Shown one piece after another: positions 11,490 to 22,880 of a stretch of DNA of 64,000 bases; position 1 is the first letter of the stretch, and every line of letters starts with the position of its first letter. Position numbers and translations under genes: made by a program. The notes beneath the pieces were generated by a model, which saw only the letters and a program-made list of their open reading frames with translations, was not told the origin of the DNA and ran no database searches. The DNA comes from Coptis chinensis. Taxonomy: Eukaryota; Streptophyta; Magnoliopsida; Ranunculales; Ranunculaceae. The stretch lies in assembly GCA_015680905.1 (NCBI GenBank), contig CM027380.1:49140001-49204000 (forward strand), written 5' to 3'.

Positions 11490-14130
11490 TGTAAGACCCC
11501 TATTTTATATTTACATTATCTGCGTAACAATATTTAATATTTTTGTATTTGACTGTATTTTTCTGGTCAACGTGCTAGCGTGTGAAATACCAAATAGTAA
11601 TTTCGAATAATGTTAATAAATGAAACTAGTATTTGAATTTTGAATGTGGGTAATTTATCTTTAATTTTTGGAAAGCTTTAAATAAAAAGGAAACAAGTTA
11701 TTAACCTAAGTAACATATATATAATCCTTTTAATAGAAATAATATTTCCATAGTTAGGATATAAGAATATTTAGTAATTTGGAAGTTAAGGAGAATATAG
11801 GTTGTCTCCGGAGAAACTAGTTTTCTGGAAAAACACAAACAACACACACAAGCCTAAAACGGAGAAGAACACGGATTTCGCGAGCTAGGTGGGATTGGTT
11901 CTATCATTTTTCTTCGATATTTTTCTGTTGCCGATAACACAGGAGGTGAGTGGTTATTCGTTATTTTTTTTCTCGTATCTAGACACAGACATAGACCACG
12001 TTTCATTTACTTTTCATGCGGTTTTTTTTTGTTCTGTTCAACCATGGTTCTTCCTGTACCTGATTTATACTCTGTAGATTTGGTAGGACTAGGAACACCA
12101 TTAGGTGGTGGTGAAGGGAGGCGCGAGCCCCTAACCTCCTCCTCTGAAAAAAAAACGCCATTACTGCCATTACTGTGAAAATGAGGAATTTGTTTCTTTG
12201 CATTTATTTTCTGTGTTTGAACTGTTTTGTGGTATTGTGGGTTGGTGTTTGATGTATGGTGGTAGTGGGGAGTTTGTGGGGGGTTGGAAAAGCTCCAAGA
12301 ACACTAATGGCGGTCGGATCTAAGAATTTGGAAGTGATTTGTTTTTAATGGAAATCGGGGTTGCTTCAAAGTGAGTTAAAGTCGTGGGGTTTTTCACCCA
12401 CATAAATTTGGGTTATTGATGGGTGGTGTGAAGGTTTTGGGGTGGCCTGGAAGGAGCGGCCGGTCAGAGCTCGGGAAGGGGATGACCGTGAGGAGAGCGA
12501 TCCAGTGCTCAGTTCATTTGTTTAGTTTTTGGACTTAGGACTAATTAGTTGGGCGGACCCTATTAGTTCCGGTTGGGCGGTTTACAAGGTTTATGTGGGG
12601 TCGGTCCTAAAATTTGTATTGGGTTGCATGGGATCTAGTTAGTTTTGAGATTTCTAGTTGGGCGGATCGGTTATGGGTAGGTTAAACCGGTCGGTTTAGC
12701 TAGTCGCTTAGGACCAAGGTTTGAACTCTTTTAAAATATGGGTTTGGGTGAGGACCGGTGGAATGACCACCGGTTAGGACCGCCATTGGGTTATTTGTTG
12801 ACCCGTTATTTATTGACTTTTCTAAAAATGTTATAGATTGAATTTCGGACCAATCCGGATGATAGGATGTGGGTGACTCTTGTATAACTTGTTTGTCAAG
12901 ATCTAATATAGATTTGACGCCGATCTTGTGTAAATTTTGTCCGCGTGAAGATAGAGAAATTTTAAGATGCATAAATATATACACCTGAATAAATTACGTA
13001 ACGAAAATCCTAGAACCTAGCTACCACAACTCATGTGTTTTGGCCCTTCTGGCGTTTCAGTGAATCTGAATGGCCTTCGGGCGTAAGTAATGTGATTGGC
13101 CCTCCTGGCGTTTCAGTAAAGCTGAATGGCCCTTCTGGCGTAGCCGAATAGTGGCTTGATTATTCCGTTCACAAAATAGAACGAGACGCGCGATATTTTA
13201 TGCCGAATAGGGGCATTACTTACATAATTGCTTCCGTGTGAGGATTTACCTGGTGTGCGGCATCCCGCTCAGGGTGGTTATGCACGGAGTGGTTCATTAT
13301 GTAAGGGGAGGCATATGGATGTACATGTTCGGCGTTGGGTAGCGATTGTGGTAGCCAGGAAAACTAGGTAAAACATAGAGACGACGTATTATTAGGGACA
13401 CTTGATAAATGTTACTGATATGTTACTTTTCCCTTTGGTGTGGTTAGCAAGTTAAGTTTCAATTTATGATATGATTATCACAAATTGCTTTGCAGGAGAG
13501 TGGGTTAAACTAATTATTCTTGCAGAGAGGACCCACTCTGCAATCGAGCAGGCATAAAGGTAAGTACTAGGATGCCATAAGTTATTTACTCATAGTTAGA
13601 AGCTAAGGCGCCTCGGTGGAGGAACTACCTGCCATATAAAGAATGAAATTTTAAGTATATCTAAATGTTTTTTCTAAAGCTACTCATACCAACATTATTT
13701 ATAATGTTGACCCGATTTGCATGTTTGCTAATCGGGTGTGTTCTTATATGAACATAGTCGATCATTGCCCTGCGGGGTTAGCCGATGTTCGGAAGGTGGC
13801 GTCTTTGCTTTCGGATCGATGTTAGCTTTTATTTTTAATAAGATGTCGTTTCATTTTTCCTCAGAGATGTAGTGGAATTTGTTGGGGACATATGTTTAAT
13901 TTATTTTTCCGAATTCTTAAGTAAAGAAGTTTGTAACTTAATTTTTTATCACAAGTTTTCTTAATGATGAGTGGATTGTTTGGAGTATTTTATTGTTTAG
14001 TTTTCCGCATGTGTTATTATTCATTAGGTTTATGATATAGATTGGGTTGTGAGGTTGTTGTCACATCTCGGATATCGAGGAGTCGGATATAATTATTATT
14101 ATCTGATTTATCGAAATTCGGGGTGTGACA
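11490..14130. mobile_element. Large solo LTR (2641 bp), probably Ty3/Gypsy type, with 5-bp target duplication
   Basis: The ends are TGTAAGACCCC and GGGGTGTGACA, the inverted termini typical of many plant Ty3/Gypsy LTRs. The target duplication AACAC lies at 11485-11489 and 14131-14135. No gag-pol, primer-binding site or second LTR copy lies inside, so it is a solo LTR. The length fits the large LTRs of Tekay/Del-like chromoviruses, but the family is a guess from the termini and size. Near 13040-13150 it holds short tandem repeats of GGCCCTTCTGGCG. The exact target duplication suggests it is younger than the MULE it split. Confidence 0.85.
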
Positions 14131-14530
14131 AACACTATCTGTTTGAAACAGCTCAATACGGACTTTTTTGTTCTTCACAGTAGGTTGTCTAGGACTTGAT
14201 CTTCTAATTTGTCATGCTCCCATACCACATGGTGTGATGACGATTGCTTCATTGATAACCCAAACTTTCATTGCTTTCATTGGAGTCTTCTTCTGCTTCT
14301 TAATCATGTTCAAGTAGTCGGTTTCTTTTATTCGATTCTAAAGGGACTTGTTCATCAAATACCTAATGTAAAAAACCCAATCTTATGCTGCGATGATGAC
14401 GGCTTCAACAAGACACATGAATCCTTCAAAGGGAGTATCCACATCAAACACTCTCAATTTCACCTCACCCCTAGATACTTCATCACACCATGCTTGTCGA
14501 TTTCATCTCGCCATCATAATAAATAAGCAT
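14131..14530 (-). pseudogene. MULE transposase gene, 5' end with start codon
   Basis: The minus-strand start at 14528-14530 opens MLIYYDGEM. A following stretch, EVKLRVFDVDTPFEGF, matches the first domain usual in plant MULE transposases, which comes before an acidic linker (here SNESNES). The frame changes more than once in these 300 bases. An AG acceptor near 14197 would enter the exon that is split by the solo LTR. The start assignment rests on similarity of style to the family, so it is moderate. Confidence 0.5.
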
Positions 14531-15349
14531 ATCAAATGAACACGAAAAAATACAAAGTTAGCACAATAAAAAGTAGGAGCTTTTAATAAAACGACAGTAA
14601 AATTCTTTCATTTATTGTTCTACATTTATGACATTGTATAACCCTTGTATAAATACCATAACTATGACAACAAAATCAACTTGGAAAAGGTAAACCACCA
14701 TGGAAACCTTATAAAAAAACACTCACACTTCTACGTAAAACTACAAAGAGGCAAACCGAAACATAAATCTATATAGAAACAAATCAACACTAAAGACAAC
14801 TAAACAAACATCAAAATTGACCATTATCGAGGTTTGAGTTCTTTTCATCCATCACAATCCTTAGAAAAATCAAAAAGGAAAAAACAGAGTAGAAGATCAA
14901 AAAAGAAGAACCCAGAGAAAAAAGTGTAGCTTTGGAGTTTTGTAAAAACTTTTTGTGGTTGGCACAAAAAACGAGGTAAATATTGTCTCGTCTTTGAATT
15001 ACAAAAACAACGTAAAAGTTGCTGATAGTATATCCATAAGTTGCTGGTTCGTGATCCGACAATAGCTAAAGTCTGTTTTTATTTTTGCTGGGTTGAAATC
15101 CAACGGTCATTAATCGTTGGTACGTATCGCTAAGAGAATCTAACGGATAGATATGACTGTGCATGTCAACATGTACAAAAAGAGATAAAGTGTGTTGTAG
15201 AGAAGAAAGAGTGGAGCAGGAGGAAAGAGCATATTATACGAAAGGGCAAAAGGGTTAAAAACCCGTTGAATTGGTCAAAATTGAAAGGCATGGCCGGTTG
15301 GAGAACAATTTCGATTTATTATGGCCGATTCAGCCAATTAACAAGGTAT
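14531..15349. other. Upstream region of the MULE transposase gene, non-coding
   Basis: A/T-rich with polypurine runs (14870-14930) and no convincing protein on either strand. It would contain the transposase promoter and the right end of the MULE. The stretch ends near a GGGCAAAAGGGTTAAAAACCCG motif (15244-15265), but no matching inverted copy was found on the left, so the end is not fixed. Confidence 0.4.
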
Positions 15350-16196
15350 TTGTTATTGACATACCCCATATTGTGTTGGGCAGACTCCAACAAAAAAAAC
15401 AATTATTACAAGTGTGCCATTGGTCCCAAAAAATCTTTAAAAAAACAATTATTACAAGTATGTCATTGGTCCCAAAAAAATTGAATTCGAAAACCCCAAA
15501 CTTAAACGACCCGACCACACCGGTCAAGAGCCCAAAAAACATAACTTTAAATTTTTTTCAAAGTTCAAATCCCAAACGACATGGCCACACCGTCTGTACT
15601 GAGTCCAAAATGATGTAGCCATGTCGTTTGGGATTTGGACTTAGAAAAAAATGGTCACACCGTTTGGACTTAGAAAAATCCTTAACAATATGGCCACACC
15701 GTTTGGACTAAGTCTCCAACGATATGGTCACACTGTTTTGACTTAGTCCAAAACGATGTGGCCATGTCGTTTGGGATTTGAACTTTGAAAAAATATAAAA
15801 TTCTGTTTTTTGGGCTCTTGACCGGTGTGGCCATGTCGTTTGGGATTTGAACTTTGAAAAAATATAAAGTTCTGTTTTTTGGGCTCTTGACCGGTGTGGT
15901 CGGGTTGTTTGGACTAAGTCACAAATTGTTTTTTCGTCGTTTTGGGACTTAGTCCAAACGACCACCCGGGTTGTTTGGACTAAGTCCCAAGCGGTGCCAA
16001 GAGAAGTCGTTTGGGACTTAGTTCAAACGACCTAGCCGGGTCATTTAAGTTTGGGGTTTCGAATTCAATTTTTTGAGAACCAATGGCATACTTGTAATAA
16101 TTGTTTTTTTGAAACCAATAACATATTTGTAATAATTTTTTTTTTTTTTTTTTTTGGAATATGTACAACACAAATTGGGGTCCGGCAGTAATAGGA
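15350..16196. mobile_element. Palindromic-unit transposon, copy 1 (GGTGTGGCCACACC family)
   Basis: About 850 bp. The outer ends are inverted copies: the left CCCCATATTGTGTTGGG corresponds to the right CAACACAAATTGGGG with GGCAGTAATAGG beyond. Inside these, CAATTATTACAAGTGTGCCATTGGTCCC and an AATTCAATTTTTTGAGA stretch are again inverted. The core is an array of inverted and direct copies of ACTTAGTCCAAACGGTGTGGCCA. A relative lies at about 53970-54702. It has no coding capacity, so it is a non-autonomous foldback-type element. Superfamily uncertain. Confidence 0.7.
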
Positions 16197-17105
16197 CCAT
16201 TAAGAATGTTCTTTTTCCTTTTTGTGGATAGAGGTTATTTCTTACCAAACACAAACGGACAGTAGGAAAATTTTAAAATTTGGAAAGTAGAGAAAATCCA
16301 AGAATCTAGCAACTCCGTCAATTAACTACTGTTCACCTTCCAGTCACCCTGCTCTACTGGAGAAACTTTCCATTTTCTTTATCTTCCGTAACTCCGTAAG
16401 TTAATTGTTGTGGGAATTTGTGTCCTACAAATTACCACAGTACCACTCACTTGGTCTACCTAATTCTTTTTTGGCGGGGTCCATTTTGCTTGCCTTCCTG
16501 CATGTCGTTGCTTACATGGTCCTTTATTCTCACCCACTATATGTCATTATGTCTATATCACTGTGATTTTACGAAGTGATTTCGCTTTTTGGTATTTTCG
16601 GTACAGACACATTTGCAATAGGCTTATTATAAGCCGCAGAAATAGAGGCAGTCTAAAATGTATTGCTCTTGTTTTTTTTCGAAAAATCTATAAAAAGTGC
16701 AAGAACTAACTGCAGCCCAGATATATCAAGTCGAGTAATTTACAAAGAAAATCATCCAACGAACTGCTGTGTGTTAGCAGTGTCTTCGTCAATCTGTTGA
16801 AAAAAATCCAATATGAGAAGAATGTTGACGCGTTGGATTAGTACTACCATCCAACAAACTCACATATCATAGCTGGAGCCTAGTCATTACAATGTGCTTC
16901 ATATAAAATTCTCTAATTGAGACACAGAGGCCAGAAATTTAATAAAATTATAGAGCACACAAGGTAACTCCCCATCCGGCGTACACCAACAAAAAACACG
17001 AAGTAATATTGTTGTTTAAAAGGATTTTTGAGATTAAACTTGGTAATGAAATATCTTAATCATGACCGGGACTTGAACGAATTTTTATCCGGACTTAAAT
17101 TTGTA
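16197..17105. other. Gene-free stretch
   Basis: No protein, repeat or transposon end was recognised. There are only short A/T-rich runs. Base composition looks like ordinary plant intergenic DNA. Confidence 0.5.
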
Positions 17106-17134
17106 CTAGCTTTCGAATCCGTCCTACGAACGGG
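17106..17134 (-). mobile_element. Helitron 3' terminus B (minus strand)
   Basis: Read on the minus strand, a GC-rich hairpin (plus-strand TCCGTCC TAC GAACGGG at 17118-17134, one mismatch and one wobble) is followed by 8 nt and then CTAG (17106-17109) next to a T. This is the Helitron 3' signature. The spacer length and layout match the terminus at 22353-22382. It marks the left end of the Helitron nest. Its own 5' end was not separately found. Confidence 0.75.
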
Positions 17135-17490
17135 TGTCGTTATATTAAATTATTCTAAAAAATATTATCAACTATTCATAGCTATGAGATATGAAAATTA
17201 TATTAATCACTTGTTTAAATTTTTTGCACCACTCTCTATCAAACGAAAGCACCAAATCTTGATAAAACCCGTCGATTTATTTTAGTTGTTATGTTTAATA
17301 ATAGAAGTTTGATTGAAATTTTGTGAGAATGCTCAATATAGTGAAGATGATATTGAAGCTACTTAAATAACAAGACATTCTCAATCATAATAAAATAATT
17401 ATAATAAGTACTACTTAAAATGCAAAACTATACTTGTCGAGATATTATATTCTTCCTATATATAATACAACTATATTTCGAGGTTAGTTC
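17110..17490 (-). repeat. Helitron 3'-subterminal block, copy 1
   Basis: This block of about 380 bp precedes a minisatellite and recurs at about 19140-19515 and 27425-27790. Shared marks are GTTATATTAAATTATTCTAA, AATAATAGAAGTTTGATTGA, ATATTGAAGCTACTT and AAATGCAAAACTATA. In copy 1 it touches the Helitron 3' hairpin. In copies 2 and 3 only one arm of the hairpin (ACGAACGGG, CGAACGGGC) remains. Each copy looks like the tail of one Helitron, so three related tails are present. Confidence 0.75.
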
Positions 17491-18960
17491 AATGCATTTG
17501 CATTAAGTTTCTAATTTTACGTTAATTATTCTTTGAGGCTAATTCAATGTATGTAGTTGGATCTAGTTTCCGATTTTCCATTAATTATTCTTTGAGGTTA
17601 ATTCAATGTAGTTGTATCAAGTTTTTGATTTCCCGTTAATTATTATTTGAGCTTAGTTTAGTGCAGTTGCACCAAGTTTACGATTTTCCGTTAGTTATTC
17701 ATTAAAATTAATTCAGTGCAGTTCCATCTAGTTTTCAATGTTTCGTTAATGACTCTTTGAGATTAGTTAATTGCATTTGCATTAAGGTTTCAATTTTCCG
17801 TTAATTACTCTTTGAGGTTAGTTTAATACATCTGCATCCAGTTTCTGATTTCCCATTAATTACTTTTCGAAGTTAGTTCGCATTTAGTTTCCAATCAATT
17901 TCCGATTATTTATGTTTTGAGGGTAGTTCGATGTAGTTACATCCGATTTTCGATTTCTAGTTAACTATTCTTTAAGGTTATTTTAATGGATTTGCATCCA
18001 ATTTCTGATTTTCCATTAAATATTCATTAAGGATATTGCATCCAATTTCTGATTTCCCGGCATGTTAGTTAATATATGGTTTTAGTTTAATGCAGTTACA
18101 TCCAGTTTTCTATTTTCCGTTAATTATTCTTTGAGGTTAGTTCAATGCAGTTGCATCCAATTTCTGATTTTCCATTAATTATTTTTCGAGGTTAGTTTAA
18201 TGCATTTTGTGCGAAAGTTTTTGATTTCCGTTAATTATTTTTTTGAGGTTTGTTCAATGCAGTTGCATCAAATTTATGATTTCCCGTTAATTATTCATTG
18301 AGGTTAGTTCAGTGCATTTGCATCCATTTTTTTATGTTTCTATATTCGTTAATTAGTCTTTAGATTAGTTCATTATATTTGCATATAACTTTCGATTTTT
18401 CATTTATAACTCTTTAAAGTTAGTTCAATACATCTGCATCTAGTTTATGATTTATGATTATTTATGCTTTGAGATTTTAATTTGTTCGATGCAATTTCAT
18501 CCGATTTCTGATTTTCCGTTAACTATTCTTTGAGGTTATTTTAATGTATTTGCATGTAGTTTCTGATTTCTCGGCAATTATTCTATGAGGTTAGTTCAAT
18601 GCAGTTGCATTTGGTTTTTGATTTCCTATTAATTATATTTTGAAGTTAGTTCAATGCATTTGCATCCAGTTTCTGATTCATCGTTAATTATTATTTGAGG
18701 TTTGTTTGATGCATTTTTGCATACCGTTTCCGATTTACTGCTAAATATTTTTCAAGTATTTGCATCCAATTTCTAATTTCTCATTAGTTATTCTCTGACG
18801 TTAGTTTAATACAGTTGCATCCAGTTTCCGATTTCTAATTAATTACTTTTTGAGTTTAGTTTATTGCATTTGCATAAAATTTTTAATTTCCCATTAATTA
18901 CTCTTTGAGCTCAGTTTAATGTATTTATATCCAGTTTTCGATTTCCTTTTAATTATCCAA
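17480..18960. repeat. Minisatellite array 1, unit about 55-57 bp
   Basis: Roughly 25 diverged copies of a unit that reads GGTTAGTTCAATGCATTTGC, then ATCCAGTTTCTGATTTCC, then GTTAATTATTCTTTGA. The ATGCA-x-TTGCAT core is a near-perfect palindrome. Copies differ by many substitutions, so the array is old. Its edges coincide with the Helitron subterminal block. 18960-19140 is a short unrelated A/T-rich stretch leading to the next copy. Confidence 0.9.
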
Positions 18961-19139
18961 TGTGGTGTGTAATACCAACTTTCTACTTATCCATATGTAG
19001 TGTCCTTGCAAACATGACATAAAAATAAATTATGTTTGATTTACTATATTGGATCATCAAACATTATCCAGTTTCTGATTTTCTGTTAATTATTTTTTAA
19101 ATTATATACCTGACTCACTATGTGGGATCTTCAAAGATT

Positions 19140-20370
19140 ATCTACGAACGGGTCTTGTCATATTAATTATTCTGAAAAATATATTCAACTATATATGCAT
19201 AACTATTATATACAGATATTATATTGCTTACTCATCCAAATTTCTTATAACATGAAAACCTCACGTACTCTTTATTAAAAAAAAATAACTCGTCATTGAT
19301 AAAACCCTTCAACCTCATTTGTTGTTTAATAATAGAAGTTTGATTGAAATTTTATGAAATTGTCTAATAAGATAAAGTTCATATTGAAGCTACTTGAATA
19401 GCAAGGTGTTCCCAATTATACGAAAAAAGATTAGATAAACACCGTTTTAAATGCAAAACTATACTTATCGAGACATTCCCACAACATATAACACAACTAT
19501 ATTTTGAGGTTAGTTCAATGCATTTGCATCCAATTTCTAATTTTCTGTTATTTATTTTTTGAGGTTAGTTTAATGCAGTTGCATCAAGTTTCCGATTTCT
19601 TGTTAATTATTCTTTGATGTAGTTTAATGCATTTGCATCCAATTTCCAATTTACTGCTAATTATTCTTCGAGCTCAGTTAAATGCATTTGCATCTAGTTT
19701 CCGATTTTTCGTTAATCATTTTTTTAGATTAGTTTAATATATTTGCATCCGGCCAGTTTCCGATTTCTCGTTTATTATTCAATGAGGTTGTATTTGCATC
19801 TAGTTTCTGATTTCCTCTTAATTATTGTTTGAGGTTAGTTCAATGAATTTGCATCCAATTTCTGATTTTCCGTTAATTATTTCTTGAGGTTATTTCAATG
19901 CATTTGCATCAAATTTATTTTTTAAAATTAGTTTAGTGTAGTTGCATCCAGTTTCCGATTTCCCGTTAATTATTTGTAAAGATTAGTTTCACACATTTGC
20001 ATCCTGTTTCCAATTTATAGTTATTTTTTTTAGGTTAGTTCAATACAGCTGCATCCAGTTTCCAATTTCCCGGTAATTTAATCTCTGAGGGTTAGTTCAA
20101 TGCATTTGCATCCAGTTTCCGATTTCCCAATAATTATTTGTTGGTATTAGTTTGATGTATGTGCATTCAAGTTTTGATTTCCCGTTATTTATTCTTTGAG
20201 GTTAGTTTAATACAGTTGTATCAATATTCTAATTATCCATTAATTAATTTTTAAGATTAGTTTAATGTTTGTGCATCCAATTTCCGATTTCTCGTTAAAT
20301 ATTATTTGAGGTTAGTTCGATATATTTCCATCTAGTTTTCTGTTTCTCATTAATTGTTCTTTGACGTTAG
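19140..20370. repeat. Helitron subterminal block copy 2 and minisatellite array 2
   Basis: 19140-19515 repeats the subterminal block of 17110-17490 (ACGGGTCTTGTCATATTAAT, AATAATAGAAGTTTGATTGA, AAATGCAAAACTATAC). It is followed by about 15 copies of the same minisatellite unit to 20370. The hairpin at its left edge is decayed. This is best read as a second member of the same Helitron family lying head-to-tail with the first. Confidence 0.8.
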
Positions 20371-22070
20371 TTTCATGCAGTATTATATATATTTGAAAAT
20401 ATTTGTTATTATTGGGGGGTTTTTTTCCAGTTGCTATTATATATTTTGTGATGTTATTTTTTGTATAATTTAATTTTCCATATGTAATTTATTTTGGTTT
20501 GGTTTGGTATATAATTTATTTAAGCCCAACGTCTACTTTAACTAAATAAATAGTTATATAAATTATTTAAGCCAACGTCCGTTTTAACTGAATCTCGTTA
20601 TTCCGCTAAAATTGGAAATTATAAAATTCATAAATTTAATTATAATATATCATAATTATTGTGGTCTGTGGTTTTTGAAATCCGTAACTATGACTAAATT
20701 TTACACCTCAAATTGATTCAACTTTATTTGTTAGACTCATATATATAGTGCATACAATACAATTTTATTTGTTTTTGGTGTACACTATTACTTATTTTAT
20801 GATTAGTTTACTTTTTTTTTCCTTTTTTCCCAGTCACATGTGTGGTTAACAAATGCATAAAGTAAATGTTCAAGTAACTCAATTCATCTTTTTCATTTGT
20901 TCTTTCGTAGTTTCATTATCATTTTCTAGAAAGAAACTTTGTTATGTTAAACTTCACCTGATATTAGTGTGGAAACTATTCTTTGTGGCGTAAGGGTTTT
21001 AGGAAAATCGTTTTTGGTTGAAAATATTGTTTTTTGCAATTTAGTTATTTTTTTTAGGTTAGTTCAATACAGTTGCATCCAATTTCCGATTTCCCGGTAA
21101 TTTAATCTCTGAGGGTTAGTTTAATGCATTTGCATCCAGTTTTTTATTTCCCGACAATTATTTGTTGGTGTTAGTTTGATGTATTTGCATCCAAGTTTTG
21201 ATTTTCCGTTAATTATTTTTTGAGGTTAGTTGAATGCAGTTGTATCAATATTCTAATTGTCCATTAATTAATTTTTAAGATTAGTTTATTAGTTTAATGT
21301 TTGCATGTGCATCCAATTTTTGATTTTCTGTTAAATATTATTTGAGGTTAGTTCAATACATTTGCATTTAGTTTTCTGTTTCTCGGTAATTGTTCTTTAA
21401 CGTTAGTTTCATGCAGTATTATATTTGTTATTATTGGGTTTTTTTTTTTTCCAATTGCTATTATATATTTTGTGATGTTATTTTTTATATAATTTAATTT
21501 TCCACATGTAATTTGTTTTGTTTTGGTTTGGTTTGGTATATAATTTATTTAAGCCCAACGTCTATTTTAACTAAATCAATAGTTATATAATTTATTTAAG
21601 TCAACGTCCGTTTTAACTGAATCTCGTTATTCCGTTAAAATTGAAAATTATAAAATTTATAAATTTAATTAGAATATATCGTAATTATTGTGGCATGTAG
21701 TTTTTGAAATCCTTAACTATGACTAAATTTTACACCTCAAATTGATTCAACTTTATTTGTTATGCCCATATATATATTGCATACAATACAATTTTATTTG
21801 TTTTTGGTGTACACTATTACTTATTTTATTATTAATTTATTTTTTTTCCCTTTTTTCCAATTACATATGTGGTTAACAAATGCATAAAGTAAATGTTCAA
21901 GCAACTCAATTCATTTTTTCCTTTGTTCTTTCATTGTTTCATTATCATTTTCTAGAAAGAAACTTTGTTATGTTAAACTTCGTCTGAGATTAGTGTGGAA
22001 ACTATTCTTTGTAGTGTAAGGATTTTAGGAAAATCGTTTTTGATTGAAAATATTATTTTTTGCAATTTAG
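20021..22070. repeat. Tandem duplication, period 1024 bp
   Basis: Copy 1 at 20021-21044 and copy 2 at 21045-22070 match from TTATTTTTTTTAGGTTAGTT through the last minisatellite units, ATATAATTTATTTAAGCCCA, CAACGTCCGTTTTAACTGAA and ACTTTGTTATGTTAAACTTC to TTTTTTGCAATTTAG. Divergence is only a few percent, clearly less than among the minisatellite units inside. The duplication is therefore younger than the array. No coding sequence. Confidence 0.88.
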
Positions 22071-22352
22071 TTTTTTTTTCCCGTAATTAGCTATATGTTT
22101 TAGAAAAAGTTGGACATTCTGTAAAACTCTATATGAGATTGTTTATTTATTTATATCCTACTTTTTTATAATTAGTAATAGAGTTTAGAAAAAATTAGAG
22201 TCTAGTGCTCTAAAAAATAGATTAGTGAGGGTATAACTATAATATATATCTAAAGATTTGGATTTTTTTTTCCGTAATTAGTATTAGAGTTTAGAAAAAG
22301 TTGGAGACTCCATAAAGCCTTGAAAAATAGAGCCAAGAGGATATAGCTATAA
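22071..22352. repeat. Short repeated A/T-rich stretch left of Helitron A
   Basis: The motif TTAGTAATAGAGTTTAGAAAAA...TTAGAGTC...CTCTAAAAAATAGA...GAGGGTATAACTATAA at about 22160-22250 recurs at about 22270-22350 as TTAGTATTAGAGTTTAGAAA...AGCCAAGAGGATATAGCTATAA. Nothing else was recognised. The A at 22352 forms the T side of the A/T target of Helitron A. Confidence 0.55.
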
Positions 22353-22432
22353 CTAGATTTTGAACCCGGGCATACGCCCGGGATATATTAAATATTTTGT
22401 GTGTTGAAAAGGCTTTACAAAATGTCTCACAC

Positions 22433-22880
22433 AAATTTTTGAACCAGAATATATTTGTATTGAAAATAAACCGAAATACGTTAATAAGCAGCAATTATGG
22501 TGCATAAGTACTTGAGAACTAATGGATCAAATTTAGATAGCCTCTTCACTTTGTGGTTTAGGATATTAATCCATAATTTTCAAATAAAATTATCTTAAAC
22601 TCGATCTAGCTTGTATAATAGTTTTCTTATATTTATGGTGATTTAGCGGCAAATTTTCGAATCAGAATATATTTTTATTGAAAATAAACTGAAATCGTTA
22701 ATGAGCAAGTGATTATGATGCATAAGTACTTGGAAAGTAAGAGATCAAATTGAGATAGTCTCTTCACTTTGTGGTTTAGGATATTAATCCGTAATTTTCA
22801 AATAGAATTATCTTAAACTCGATCTAGTTTGTATAATAGTTTTATTAGATTTATAGTGATTTAGCCGTAAATCATCACTG
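22433..22880. repeat. Tandem duplication inside Helitron A, about 220-bp unit
   Basis: The unit runs from TTTTTGAACCAGAATATATT through GATCAAATT, TAGATAGCCTCTTCACTTTG and TTATCTTAAACTCGATCTAG to GGTGATTTAGC, at about 22433-22652 and again at about 22653-22880. No coding content. Confidence 0.8.

Larger units (their letters stand above)
4140..15250. mobile_element. Decayed Mutator-like element of the Ulp1-carrying (Kaonashi-like) type
   Basis: Two converging genes define it: a Ulp1-like cysteine protease gene on the plus strand (4227-7306) and a MULE transposase gene on the minus strand (14530 down to 8033). This pairing is known from Kaonashi and CUMULE-type plant MULEs, which often lack long terminal inverted repeats. 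I could not find matching ends, so both boundaries are approximate; the left end may lie further left. The element is interrupted by a solo LTR at 11490-14130. In-frame stops in both genes mean it is not autonomous now. Confidence 0.75.

Noticed and set aside
11889-12984. Open frames within the 2.64-kb solo LTR
   Set aside because: Short, without domains, and fully inside an LTR bounded by a target duplication.
17480-18960. CRISPR-like regular repeats
   Set aside because: Units are contiguous and diverged with no unique spacers, and the DNA is a plant genome. This is a minisatellite.
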